A DNA stretch of 7,136 bases from Gracilibacteraceae bacterium (GTDB lineage: Bacteria; Bacillota; Desulfitobacteriia; Desulfitobacteriales; Syntrophobotulaceae), in assembly GCA_031255985.1 (NCBI GenBank), contig JAIRRL010000104.1, positions 1 to 7,136 on the forward strand, given 5' to 3'. Position numbers and translations under genes: made by a program. Below the pieces are notes generated by a model. It did not search any database. It saw only the letters and a list, made by a program, of their open reading frames with translations, and was not told the DNA's origin. Of the stretch, positions 1-6,178 are shown piece by piece. Within the stretch, counting starts at the first letter, position 1; each line of letters begins with the position of its first letter.

Positions 1-2
1 CA

Positions 3-308
3 TACCAGCGGCGGCGGGCAGTGGAAAAGGCAAGGGGGAAAATGGAAAAAAAGGAAAACGTCCTGCAGCGCCGACGGGATGAAATGACGCTGAATGAAAA
101 CAAATTTAAAGGGAAGCTAGTCGACAAGCTTTATAGCGCCGGTGTGACGAATTATGATTTCCTGCAGGCGAACCAGGGCCTCGGAAGCGGGCAGGCCGGA
201 CGGGAGCAGCGAAGCGAAGCGGAAATGGGAATAGAGAGGGAAGCGGAGACGGGGTTGGCTGCTGAGAACAATTCTTTTTATGACGAACAGGGATTCAATC
301 AAGCTTAA
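3..308 (+). CDS. Hypothetical charged protein, 5' end outside window or uncertain
   Basis: I do not recognise this protein. The frame is open from the first complete codon at position 3 to a TAA at 306-308 (101 residues visible), so it is probably the C-terminal part of a longer gene. Possible internal starts are GTG at 21 and ATG at 42. The ATG at 42 has a weak purine-rich AAGGGGG upstream (32-38), so a short gene starting there cannot be excluded. The visible part is very rich in Lys, Arg and Glu. A more ordinary-looking stretch (KLVDKLYSAGVTNYDFLQAN) lies in the middle, and a low-complexity Glu/Arg/Gly/Ala tail follows. No signal peptide or membrane segment is seen. The next gene starts 32 bp downstream on the same strand, so the two may be co-transcribed. 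The coding strand is strongly purine-rich, which alone tends to create open charged frames; this lowers confidence. Confidence 0.5.
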   Translation, partial: YQRRRAVEKARGKMEKKENVLQRRRDEMTLNENKFKGKLVDKLYSAGVTNYDFLQANQGLGSGQAGREQRSEAEMGIEREAETGLAAENNSFYDEQGFNQA

Positions 309-327
309 ATCACGCAAAAGCATAAAC

Positions 328-334
328 GGGAGGA
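328..334 (+). promoter_or_regulatory. Ribosome binding site for the 341 start
   Basis: GGGAGGA ends 6 nt before the ATG at 341. It is the best sign that the second small gene is translated, and it fixes that start. Confidence 0.7.
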
Positions 335-340
335 AAAACC

Positions 341-874
341 ATGAGCAGTTATGAATCAAAAAGCGCCGTGATCAGAGCGAATATAAAACCCGCCCTCAAA
401 ATTGACGTCCGGGCCGCCGAACGGGCGCGGGCGATAGATTCTGATTGGAAGGAGGTGACGGCCGCGGCGATCAAGTCCCTGGAACATCTCGGATACAGTC
501 TGACGACGGAGAGCAATGAAATTATGACGGGGATTGAGGCTTCGGCCGGGCATGTCAAGCTGCTGATGCTTATTGAAAACAACGGACGGATAAGTACGGA
601 TTGGGCGGGACTGGCGGATGGGAGCTGTGAAGCGCGGCAGCGGAGCCTGGAAAAAGAGATGGGGGAAAGAGGGGTTGAATTCAAGCGCCCGTTTTACCGC
701 AGCCGTCACGACGATCCGCGGGGCGGCGAACTAATCGCGATGGCCGGCCGGCGGCGGGCCTCGTCTTTAGCGCGGGGAATCCTTCTGGCGCGGGGGGCGG
801 AGAAGGGAGGCGGGAGACAGGTTGCGAGCGGAAACAGGCAACGGCGAAAGAAGATCAAATCATTGGAAAGATGA
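341..874 (+). CDS. Hypothetical protein, 177 aa, basic C-terminal tail
   Basis: The ATG at 341 follows a good ribosome binding site, and the gene ends at TGA 872-874. Residues about 1-120 look like a small globular domain: an alpha-type stretch around residues 30-55 (WKEVTAAAIKSLEHLGYSL), then a beta-type stretch ending in ENNGRISTDWAGLADGSCE, then a helix and a RSRHDDPRGG segment. The pattern 'hydrophobic strand, NG, D, GL.G.SC, helix, LE' faintly recalls small DUF2997-type proteins, but this is only a visual resemblance and should not be used as an assignment. The last 45 residues or so are Arg/Lys/Gly/Ala rich and low in complexity, suggesting nucleic-acid binding, a disordered tail, or a drifted 3' end. 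No signal peptide or membrane helix is visible. The frame stays open for 54 codons beyond the TGA (see the 875-1067 entry), so the C terminus may be interrupted. Confidence 0.6.
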   Translation: MSSYESKSAVIRANIKPALKIDVRAAERARAIDSDWKEVTAAAIKSLEHLGYSLTTESNEIMTGIEASAGHVKLLMLIENNGRISTDWAGLADGSCEARQRSLEKEMGERGVEFKRPFYRSRHDDPRGGELIAMAGRRRASSLARGILLARGAEKGGGRQVASGNRQRRKKIKSLER

Positions 875-923
875 GATCCAACATCAGTAATAGCGATTGC
901 CCTGGATGGCGGCTTGATGCAGG

Positions 924-952
924 TTGACAGAGACACAGAACAGGCATATAAT
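924..952 (+). promoter_or_regulatory. Exact consensus sigma-A/sigma-70 promoter
   Basis: TTGACA at 924-929 and TATAAT at 947-952 are separated by exactly 17 bp, matching the housekeeping-sigma consensus at all twelve positions with ideal spacing. Transcription should begin near 959-960, giving the CWB2 gene at 1068 a leader of about 108 nt. There is no TGn extension before the -10 box and no obvious A/T-rich UP element. The promoter probably drives the CWB2, Sel1-repeat and TTG-start genes as one unit, since the gaps between them are 60 and 25 bp without a terminator. Confidence 0.85.
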
Positions 953-1052
953 GGAAGCGAGGCTTCGGACGGGATTGCTTTTTGGATTGGCGACGCCGGC
1001 GCAGCCGACAACACGGAAAAACTAAGCGAAAAACGCTGATTAATAGCTATAC

Positions 1053-1058
1053 AGGAGG
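1053..1058 (+). promoter_or_regulatory. Strong ribosome binding site deciding the CWB2 start
   Basis: AGGAGG is 9 nt before the ATG at 1068 but only 3 nt before an in-frame TTG at 1062. The spacing selects the ATG. Confidence 0.85.
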
Positions 1059-1067
1059 AATTTGCGG

Positions 1068-3404
1068 ATGAAAAAAATCAACTGCGCGAAGAAGGCGCTG
1101 CTGCTGTCGCTCGCCTTGCTGACGATCTTGGCCCCCATCGGCTTGCCGGGCGGCAATGTCGCCCTGGCGGCGGGAACCGGCGGCGCCCCTGATTTCAAAG
1201 AAGCGGTTTTTTCAACGGCCCTGCAAACGGAAGCGGGCGTATCCAGCGAATTGATTTACAGCAATGTGGCGAAAAGATATCTTTATGACGCGAAGCTTGA
1301 ATACAACACGCTGCCTGGCGGCGGCGGCTCGCGCGCGGGGGCGCGAACGGCGGAAGCGGGCCGGCACGGTAATTTTACGGCGGCGGGAAATCTGCACATC
1401 GCCTATGAAACGCAACAGGCCGTCAACATATTGGCGCTGGATCGCGGCATGAACAAAATTCGCGCCTTGACGCTCCCCAAGGAAATGCCCTTGTTCGGCG
1501 ATATAACCGGCGACGAGGCGGGGAATTTTTATGTCCTTTACGGCAAAAATGTAGAAGAAACGCAGAAAAACACGGCGAATGTGGTTTTGGCCAAATACAA
1601 CCCGGACGGGCGGCTCATCGCGAAAGCGGAGTATATGGCGGGAGAAATTAATACCAAGCAGCCTTTTTACGCCGCCAACGCTTCCCTTGCCATCAGCGGC
1701 GACGTGCTTGCCGCTCATACCGGCAGACAGATGTTTCGCTCGGCCGACGGCTTGAACCATCAGTCCTCGCTCGTTTTATACGCCGACGTCAAAACCATGC
1801 AGCCGCTGCAGCCGGGCGCGCCTTACACGAGCCATTCCTTTGACCAGCAGGTCGTTCCTATCGCCGGCGGTTTTCTCTTTGCTGATCGCGGCGACGCCTA
1901 TCCGCGCGGTTTTGAGCTGGCCAAACTGGAAAACGGTCAATTGACCAGCGTGACGCCGTTTCATTTCAGAGAAATGCAGGAATATAATTTTACGAACTCT
2001 GAGCTGGGCGGCGTTGCGGAAACGAATTTTTCATACGTGCTGGTTGGTTCTTCCGATAAAATACTGTCCAATAACCCCATAAGCCGCGACAGCCGGGGAG
2101 CGCGGAATATATTTATCCAGTATATCAAGAAGGATTTTGAAAATTATGACGTCTATCAAGCCGGAAACGACATATATTACGTGCAGGGCGAATCGCGTAG
2201 CGCGGAGGGGGTAGCTCATTCAATCGGTCTCAATTTGAGCGGGATCAGTTATTTCCTTCCGGCTGACGCGACTGATCACGGCGTGCGCTGGCTGACGGAT
2301 TTAAACGAAAATCAAAACGCGGAAAGGCCGAAAGTCGTGGCTTTGAGCGATGGGCGCGTTATTGTTTTCTGGGAATTATTCGACCGCGCCGCCGGCGCCG
2401 CTTTGCGCTACGCGGGGACTTATTACCAAGTTTTAGACCACAGCGGCGAGATAATAGCGGACACGACGCTTTTGACCGGTTCGCCGCGCCTACCTGACAA
2501 TGATCGCCCGGTTTATTTGAATGGAAAAATTTATTGGTCGTTTTCAGACCAGGCCGCCGGTAAAATCAGAGTATATGAACTGGATATTGACTACGGTTTG
2601 AGGTTCAGCCATATCTCTGGCGCGAACCGCGTTCTCACTTCCGTCGCCATCTCCCGCCGGGGGTGGCGGAGCGCGGATACCGTGATCCTGGCGCCGGGCG
2701 GGGCGAATAATTTGATCGACGCTTTGGCGGTCGCGCCGCTGGCCGGGCAGGAAAACGCGCCGATTCTCCTCAGTACCGGCACGCTTGACCCGGCCGTGGC
2801 AGCGGAGATTCAGCGCCTGGGCGCGACCAAAGTTTACGCGGTGGGCGCGGTCAGTCAGAGTGTGGTAAACGCCCTGAGAGCCAGATTGCCAAATATTTCC
2901 ATTGAGGCTTTGAAGGGCGCGAACCGCTTTGAGACGGCGGCCCTGGTGGGCGGCAAGGTGAAAAACCCCCAAGGGACTTTCATCGTGGGCTATAACGCCA
3001 TCGCCGACGCGGTGAGCGCCGCTTCCTTCGCTGCCGCGAACGGTTACATCATTCAGATCGCGAACCCGGACGGCGGAGTGAGCGGTGCGTTCGGCTCGCC
3101 CGGCGCGAGCGGCGGCCAAACCTATATTTTGGGCGGCCCGGCCCTGGTGCGCGACGTGGCCGGGGCGACGCGGCTTTACGGCCCGAACCGCTATGAGACC
3201 AACAAGGCCATCCGCGCCGCCCTGTCCTTCGAGTACGCGAATATCTACACAGCCAACGGCGAGACTCTGGTGGACGCCCTCACCGGTTCGGTTCTCGCCG
3301 CCCAAACCAACGCCGCCATCGTCCTCGCGCCGGGCAACGACCCCGCCGGCGCAGACTTCGGGCCTATCACCCCCGAAACCACGGTATACGCATTCGGGGG
3401 ATAG
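1068..3404 (+). CDS. Secreted cell-wall protein with three C-terminal CWB2 modules
   Basis: The product is 778 residues from the ATG at 1068. It starts with a clear Sec signal peptide: basic MKKINCAKK, hydrophobic core ALLLSLALLTILAPIGL, and likely cleavage after an Ala-x-Ala type site near residues 33-35. A Gly/Arg/Ala-rich linker lies at about residues 83-100. Residues about 105-510 form a beta-rich region with recurring strand motifs such as GDEAGNFYVLYG and YLNGKIYWSF, suggestive of a beta-propeller; I cannot name its family. Three CWB2 modules begin at about residues 518 (GANRVLTSVAIS), 617 (GANRFETAALVGG) and 705 (GPNRYETNKAI). They show family hallmarks such as DALAVAPLA, APILLS and TYILGG. 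In the family, CWB2 modules hold proteins non-covalently on anionic cell-wall polymers, so this should be a surface protein with the N-terminal region as functional part. The third module stops at YAFGG, followed by tandem TAG codons, and is about 74 residues against 99 and 88 for the others; a 3' frameshift is possible. No catalytic motif is visible. Confidence 0.9.
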   Translation: MKKINCAKKALLLSLALLTILAPIGLPGGNVALAAGTGGAPDFKEAVFSTALQTEAGVSSELIYSNVAKRYLYDAKLEYNTLPGGGGSRAGARTAEAGRHGNFTAAGNLHIAYETQQAVNILALDRGMNKIRALTLPKEMPLFGDITGDEAGNFYVLYGKNVEETQKNTANVVLAKYNPDGRLIAKAEYMAGEINTKQPFYAANASLAISGDVLAAHTGRQMFRSADGLNHQSSLVLYADVKTMQPLQPGAPYTSHSFDQQVVPIAGGFLFADRGDAYPRGFELAKLENGQLTSVTPFHFREMQEYNFTNSELGGVAETNFSYVLVGSSDKILSNNPISRDSRGARNIFIQYIKKDFENYDVYQAGNDIYYVQGESRSAEGVAHSIGLNLSGISYFLPADATDHGVRWLTDLNENQNAERPKVVALSDGRVIVFWELFDRAAGAALRYAGTYYQVLDHSGEIIADTTLLTGSPRLPDNDRPVYLNGKIYWSFSDQAAGKIRVYELDIDYGLRFSHISGANRVLTSVAISRRGWRSADTVILAPGGANNLIDALAVAPLAGQENAPILLSTGTLDPAVAAEIQRLGATKVYAVGAVSQSVVNALRARLPNISIEALKGANRFETAALVGGKVKNPQGTFIVGYNAIADAVSAASFAAANGYIIQIANPDGGVSGAFGSPGASGGQTYILGGPALVRDVAGATRLYGPNRYETNKAIRAALSFEYANIYTANGETLVDALTGSVLAAQTNAAIVLAPGNDPAGADFGPITPETTVYAFGG
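2619..3401 (+). repeat. Three tandem CWB2 domain repeats (coding)
   Basis: Three diverged protein-level repeats start at about 2619, 2916 and 3180, each opened by a G-x-N-R signature. The first is the most canonical (ILAPGG, DALAVAPLAG, APILLSTG, LGATKVYAVG). The second has lost the usual DAL and PILL wording (IADAVSAASFAAANGYIIQIA). The third keeps VDALTGSVLAA and AAIVLAPG but ends early. Three copies is the usual number for wall anchoring in this family. Confidence 0.85.
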
Positions 3405-3446
3405 TAGCGCGACCGCACTTCATCAGACAGAGCATGATTATCGGGA

Positions 3447-3453
3447 TAAGGAG
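3447..3453 (+). promoter_or_regulatory. Ribosome binding site of the Sel1-repeat gene
   Basis: TAAGGAG ends 11 nt before the ATG at 3465. The spacing is slightly long but acceptable. Confidence 0.7.
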
Positions 3454-3464
3454 ATATTTAGAAC

Positions 3465-5057
3465 ATGAATAGTTCGTTGCAAAATTTTTTCGGTGACGCC
3501 TTGATTGCGGTAGCTAAATTCTGTGAGACTCATTTCGATCCCGAATGCGATGACGGCATTTACGCTTGGGCAAAAGACTGGTATAAGCGGGCAGCGGCGC
3601 AAGGGCACGCCGCCGCCCAGTACAGTTTAGGCTGGCTGTACGTATGTGGCTGGGGAGGATTGGAAAAGGACAGCGCCAAGGCGGCGGAGTGGCGTCAGAA
3701 AGCGGCGGCGCAAGGGCACGCCGCCGCTCAGTTCGAATTGGGACAGGCGTACTTAAATGGCTGGGGCGTGGAAAAGGACGAAGCTAAGGCGGCGGAGTGG
3801 GTGCGGAAAGCGGCGGCGCAGGGAATTGCCGCCGCTCAACATGAGTTGGGATGGATGTACTTAAATGGCTGGGGCGTGGAAGAGGACAAAGCTAAGGCGG
3901 CGGAGTGGGTGCGGAAAGCGGTGACGCAGGGAAGCGCCGTCGCTCAGCGTAAGTTAGGCCAGATGTACTTATATGGCTGGGGCGTGGAACAGGATTACAC
4001 TGAAGCATTGAAGTGGATTCGGAAAGCGGCGGTGCAGGGCGACGATTTCGCCCTGTATGATCTGGGTTTTATGTACTACAAAGGCCAGGGCGTGGAGCAG
4101 AACTACTCTAAGGCGGCGAAGTGGATTCGGAGAGCGGCGGTACAGGGGGACGCCGACGCCCAATACAGTCTGGGTAAGATGTACTTATATGGCTGGGGCG
4201 TGAAACAGAACTACTCTAAGGCGGCGAAGTGGATTCGGAGGGCGGCGGTACAGGGGAACGCCGGCGCCCAATGGAACCTGGGTATGATGTACTGCGAAGG
4301 TCAGGGCGTGGAACTGGATTACAGTGAGGCGGTGAAGTGGGTTCGGAGGGCGGCGGAGCAGGGCTACGGCCTCGCCCAATGGAAACTGGGTATGATGTAC
4401 TACGAAGGCCAGGGCGTGGAACAGGACTACAGTGAGACGGCAAAGTGGTTTCGGAGGGAGGCGGAGCAGGGGGACGCCGAATCTCAATACAATTTGGGCG
4501 TGCTGTACCACGGCGGCCAGGGCGTGGAACAGGACTACAGTGAGGCGGCAAAATGGTTCCGGAAGGCGGCGGAACAGGGATATGTTTATGCTCAAAACAA
4601 TTTGGGCGTGCTGTACTGCAGAGGGCGGGGCGTGGAACAGGACTACAATGAGTCTGTAAAATGGTATCGGAGAGCGGTAGAGCAGGGACTCGCCAATGCT
4701 CAAAACAATCTGGGCGGGATGTACAACGAAGGCCGGGGCGTAGAGCAGGACTACAGTGAGTCTGTAAAATTGTATCGGATGGCGGCGGAACAAGGGGATG
4801 CCACCGCTCAATACAATTTGGGCCTGGTGTACAGCGAAGGCTGGGGCGTAGAGCAGGACTACAGTGAGTCAGTAAAATGGTATCGGAGGGCGGCGGAGCA
4901 GGGGGACGTCAACGCTCAATACAATTTGGGCGTAGCGTATGAAGAAGGCGAAGGCGTGGAGCAGGATTATGACATGGCGAAAAGCTGGTATGAAAAAGCC
5001 GCTGCTCAGAAGCACGAGGGGGCGCTGGAGTCTTTGGGCCGATTGGCTGGAGATTGA
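3465..5057 (+). CDS. Sel1-like repeat protein (13 full repeats)
   Basis: The product is 530 residues, nearly all Sel1-like (TPR-related) helical repeats. Residues 1-48 are a non-repeat cap (MNSSLQNFFGDALIAVAKFC onward) that runs into a half repeat. Residues 49-517 hold 13 full repeats, the first of 37 residues and the other twelve of exactly 36. Each has the form AQ-x-x-LG-x-x-Y-x-x-G-x-GVEQDY-x-x-A-x-KW-x-R-x-AAEQG. Residues 518-530 are a truncated closing repeat. No signal peptide or membrane segment is seen, so the protein is probably cytoplasmic. Sel1 arrays form superhelical scaffolds for protein-protein binding, and this one has no attached catalytic domain. It lies 60 bp after the CWB2 gene and 25 bp before the TTG-start gene, so it is probably in the same operon. 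The TGA stop is followed two codons later by TAG. The ligand cannot be predicted. Confidence 0.93.
   Translation: MNSSLQNFFGDALIAVAKFCETHFDPECDDGIYAWAKDWYKRAAAQGHAAAQYSLGWLYVCGWGGLEKDSAKAAEWRQKAAAQGHAAAQFELGQAYLNGWGVEKDEAKAAEWVRKAAAQGIAAAQHELGWMYLNGWGVEEDKAKAAEWVRKAVTQGSAVAQRKLGQMYLYGWGVEQDYTEALKWIRKAAVQGDDFALYDLGFMYYKGQGVEQNYSKAAKWIRRAAVQGDADAQYSLGKMYLYGWGVKQNYSKAAKWIRRAAVQGNAGAQWNLGMMYCEGQGVELDYSEAVKWVRRAAEQGYGLAQWKLGMMYYEGQGVEQDYSETAKWFRREAEQGDAESQYNLGVLYHGGQGVEQDYSEAAKWFRKAAEQGYVYAQNNLGVLYCRGRGVEQDYNESVKWYRRAVEQGLANAQNNLGGMYNEGRGVEQDYSESVKLYRMAAEQGDATAQYNLGLVYSEGWGVEQDYSESVKWYRRAAEQGDVNAQYNLGVAYEEGEGVEQDYDMAKSWYEKAAAQKHEGALESLGRLAGD
3609..5015 (+). repeat. 108-bp tandem repeat array encoding Sel1 repeats
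   Basis: The first unit is 111 bp and the following twelve are 108 bp each, without indels. Units fall into blocks. Repeats 1-3 share the K-A-A-E-W, AAAQG wording. Repeats 4-6 share KWIR(K/R)AAVQG. Repeats 7-13 share the (A/V)EQG ending, and 10-12 also share the ES-V-K segment. The strongest match is between 4098-4149 and 4206-4257, near-identical over about 52 bp, which points to recent duplication. Such an array can change copy number by recombination and is prone to assembly collapse. Confidence 0.9.
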
Positions 5058-5065
5058 TATTAGGC

Positions 5066-5074
5066 AGGAGGAGG
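5066..5074 (+). promoter_or_regulatory. Ribosome binding site that sets a TTG start
   Basis: AGGAGGAGG ends 8 nt before TTG 5083-5085, in the intergenic gap after the Sel1 stop. It outweighs an upstream in-frame ATG at 4939, which lies deep inside the Sel1 coding region. Confidence 0.8.
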
Positions 5075-5082
5075 AAAACCCA

Positions 5083-6018
5083 TTGGGAACACAGCGGATT
5101 AACGTGCATAGGACACGCATAGCGATTGCCTTAGTATTGAGTTTCATTTTAGGAAGCGCGGCATGTTTTACGCTTCAATTGATAATACGGCCGCAGAGCG
5201 GATTGTATGTCGGCGACGGTGAAAATTTACAACCGTACGTCATACGGCAAATTGCCAAAAAGATTGACTCAAAGGAAGAATTCATGACAATAAAGTCCGC
5301 CGCTATAGTCGCCGCCAATAATTATGATGAAACCGAAATCGCTGTGATCCAGGGCATCTACCGGAACCCGGCCCTCCCAGCCGACGCGGAAGTCTCAGGC
5401 ATGTTTATGGCTGTGATGGAGGGACGACCGACCCGCTTCCCCCATTACCTATTTGGAAATGAGCCTGAATATAAAATTACCTATTGGCTAAAATCATCCA
5501 AGGTATTCTCTGATCCGTTCCAGTTTATACCTATATATCCAGGCATTGTCTTTCGTGATTTTGATATGGACGGGAAAATGGATTTTTCTCTGGAATACGT
5601 CACATTTTTAGCTAACAGGACTTCTAATTGTACACTGTTTTTCAAACGATCCGGCCCGGATGATACGTGGTCGCTCATCAATCCCGACCTATCACCCGTG
5701 GTCACAGAAATTACCGCTGCGGATCCTTCCATATTATATATGTACGTTGACACTTTTGATTTCGTTGAAAACGGGGCGGAGAGAAAAGTATTCTCTCTGG
5801 CGAAAGGCGGAGATTATTTTTGGTCCTTAAATAATCAGAGTGTGAAGGAACCGGATGTAGTACTGTCTGTCCAAATTTGCGTTAACCGAGATGAACCGGC
5901 GATTGCTGAACATGGCTATGCCGTTGTGTCGTTCGTATTTTCCGGTGAGGGCGACTTGGTTAGAAGGCATGAGAAAGATCTGTATTTTTCAGAGAGAACT
6001 TACTCAATCAGATATTGA
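5083..6018 (+). CDS. Single-pass membrane-anchored protein of unknown family, TTG start
   Basis: I do not recognise the family. Using the TTG at 5083 the product is 311 residues. A short basic N terminus (GTQRINVHRTR) precedes one hydrophobic helix at residues about 13-35 (IAIALVLSFILGSAACFTLQ), so the protein is predicted to be anchored with its bulk outside. Cys28 lies inside this helix, but the preceding residues fit a lipobox poorly and the hydrophobic run continues past it, so I favour a membrane anchor over a lipoprotein. The outer part is mixed alpha/beta. At residues 159-167 it has DFDMDGKMD, matching the Dx[D]xDGxxD calcium-loop pattern of FG-GAP, dockerin and EF-hand-like sites; one isolated loop is weak evidence for calcium binding. 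The start lies 25 bp after the Sel1 stop, consistent with one operon. Base composition is visibly more A/T-rich than in the CWB2 gene. The frame stays open for 25 codons past the TGA. Confidence 0.85.
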   Translation: MGTQRINVHRTRIAIALVLSFILGSAACFTLQLIIRPQSGLYVGDGENLQPYVIRQIAKKIDSKEEFMTIKSAAIVAANNYDETEIAVIQGIYRNPALPADAEVSGMFMAVMEGRPTRFPHYLFGNEPEYKITYWLKSSKVFSDPFQFIPIYPGIVFRDFDMDGKMDFSLEYVTFLANRTSNCTLFFKRSGPDDTWSLINPDLSPVVTEITAADPSILYMYVDTFDFVENGAERKVFSLAKGGDYFWSLNNQSVKEPDVVLSVQICVNRDEPAIAEHGYAVVSFVFSGEGDLVRRHEKDLYFSERTYSIRY

Positions 6019-6064
6019 GATATTATGACGGAAGCCGGAGGAGTAAACTTCCTGGGGCGGTATA

Positions 6065-6094
6065 TTGACATAAGAGCCGCTGATATTGTAAGAT
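6065..6094 (+). promoter_or_regulatory. Likely promoter for the WG-repeat gene
   Basis: TTGACA at 6065-6070 is an exact -35 box. TAAGAT at 6089-6094 matches the -10 consensus at four of six positions, with an 18-bp spacer. It sits in the 160-bp gap after the membrane-protein gene, which suggests that the WG gene has its own transcript with a leader of roughly 80 nt, possibly in addition to readthrough. Confidence 0.55.
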
Positions 6095-6128
6095 AAGGAA
6101 AAAGAGGACTTCGTTCCCGTCCCTTCGC

Positions 6129-6152
6129 CGCCTGAAGGCGCAATATTCAGGC
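6129..6152 (+). promoter_or_regulatory. Overlapping alternative hairpins in the WG-gene leader
   Basis: GCCTGAA (6130-6136) pairs perfectly with TTCAGGC (6146-6152) across a 9-nt loop. The overlapping CGCC (6129-6132) can instead pair with GGCG (6137-6140) across a TGAA loop. The two cannot form together. The element ends 10 nt before the ribosome binding site. No T-run follows, so it is not an intrinsic terminator on this strand. A role in mRNA stability or translation is only a guess. Confidence 0.3.
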
Positions 6153-6162
6153 AAAAACCAGA

Positions 6163-6169
6163 AAGGAAG
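6163..6169 (+). promoter_or_regulatory. Ribosome binding site of the WG-repeat gene
   Basis: AAGGAAG ends 9 nt before the ATG at 6179, supporting that start, which is also followed directly by a signal peptide. Confidence 0.65.
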
Positions 6170-6178
6170 AAAAAGGAA

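Larger units (their letters stand above)
875..1067 (+). other. Leader region between the small genes and the CWB2 gene
   Basis: This 193-bp stretch holds the promoter at 924-952, the expected transcription start near 959-960, and an untranslated leader of about 108 nt ending in a strong ribosome binding site. A frame continuous with the preceding gene runs open from 875 to a TGA at 1037-1039. An ATG inside it at 917 would give 40 residues (beginning MQVDRDTEQA), but no ribosome binding site precedes it and the promoter lies inside it, so I do not call it a gene. A second tiny frame starts at ATG 871, overlapping the TGA as ATGA, but has only 18 codons. A weak 4-bp hairpin (AGCG, five A, CGCT; 1025-1037) is the only leader structure I see. 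There is no U-tract terminator for the upstream genes. Confidence 0.6.

Noticed and set aside
2544..3305. Antisense open frame of 253 codons opposite the CWB2 modules
   Set aside because: The + strand encodes recognisable CWB2 domains here. High GC in the third codon position creates long antisense frames by chance.
4185..4811. Long antisense open frame of 208 codons opposite the Sel1 array, rich in Pro, Leu and Val with an internal period
   Set aside because: Its periodicity is the mirror of the 108-bp Sel1 repeat, and the sense strand encodes a textbook family. It is a shadow frame.
890..5130. Identical 12-mer ATAGCGATTGCC at 890-901 and 5119-5130, encoding IAIA in both frames
   Set aside because: One or two shared 12-mers are expected by chance in 7 kb, and the flanks do not match.
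5083..5166. Lipoprotein signal with Cys28 in the membrane protein
   Set aside because: The residues before the Cys (GSAA) fit a lipobox poorly and the hydrophobic helix continues beyond it. A transmembrane anchor fits better.
6030..6052. Inverted repeat GGAAG/CTTCC after the membrane-protein gene as a terminator
   Set aside because: It has only 5 bp, a 13-nt loop and no following T-run. It is not a credible intrinsic terminator.
6025..6096. Mini-frame of 23 codons after the membrane-protein gene (starts MTEAGGVNF), in frame with that gene past its TGA
   Set aside because: It has no ribosome binding site before its ATG and overlaps the likely promoter. It could be a drifted C terminus, but nothing supports translation.
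872..6096. Possible reassignment of TGA to an amino acid, because two genes stay open in frame after TGA
   Set aside because: The conserved Trp positions in the Sel1 repeats are all TGG, no gene has internal TGA, and the Sel1 TGA is followed by TAG after one codon. The standard code explains everything.
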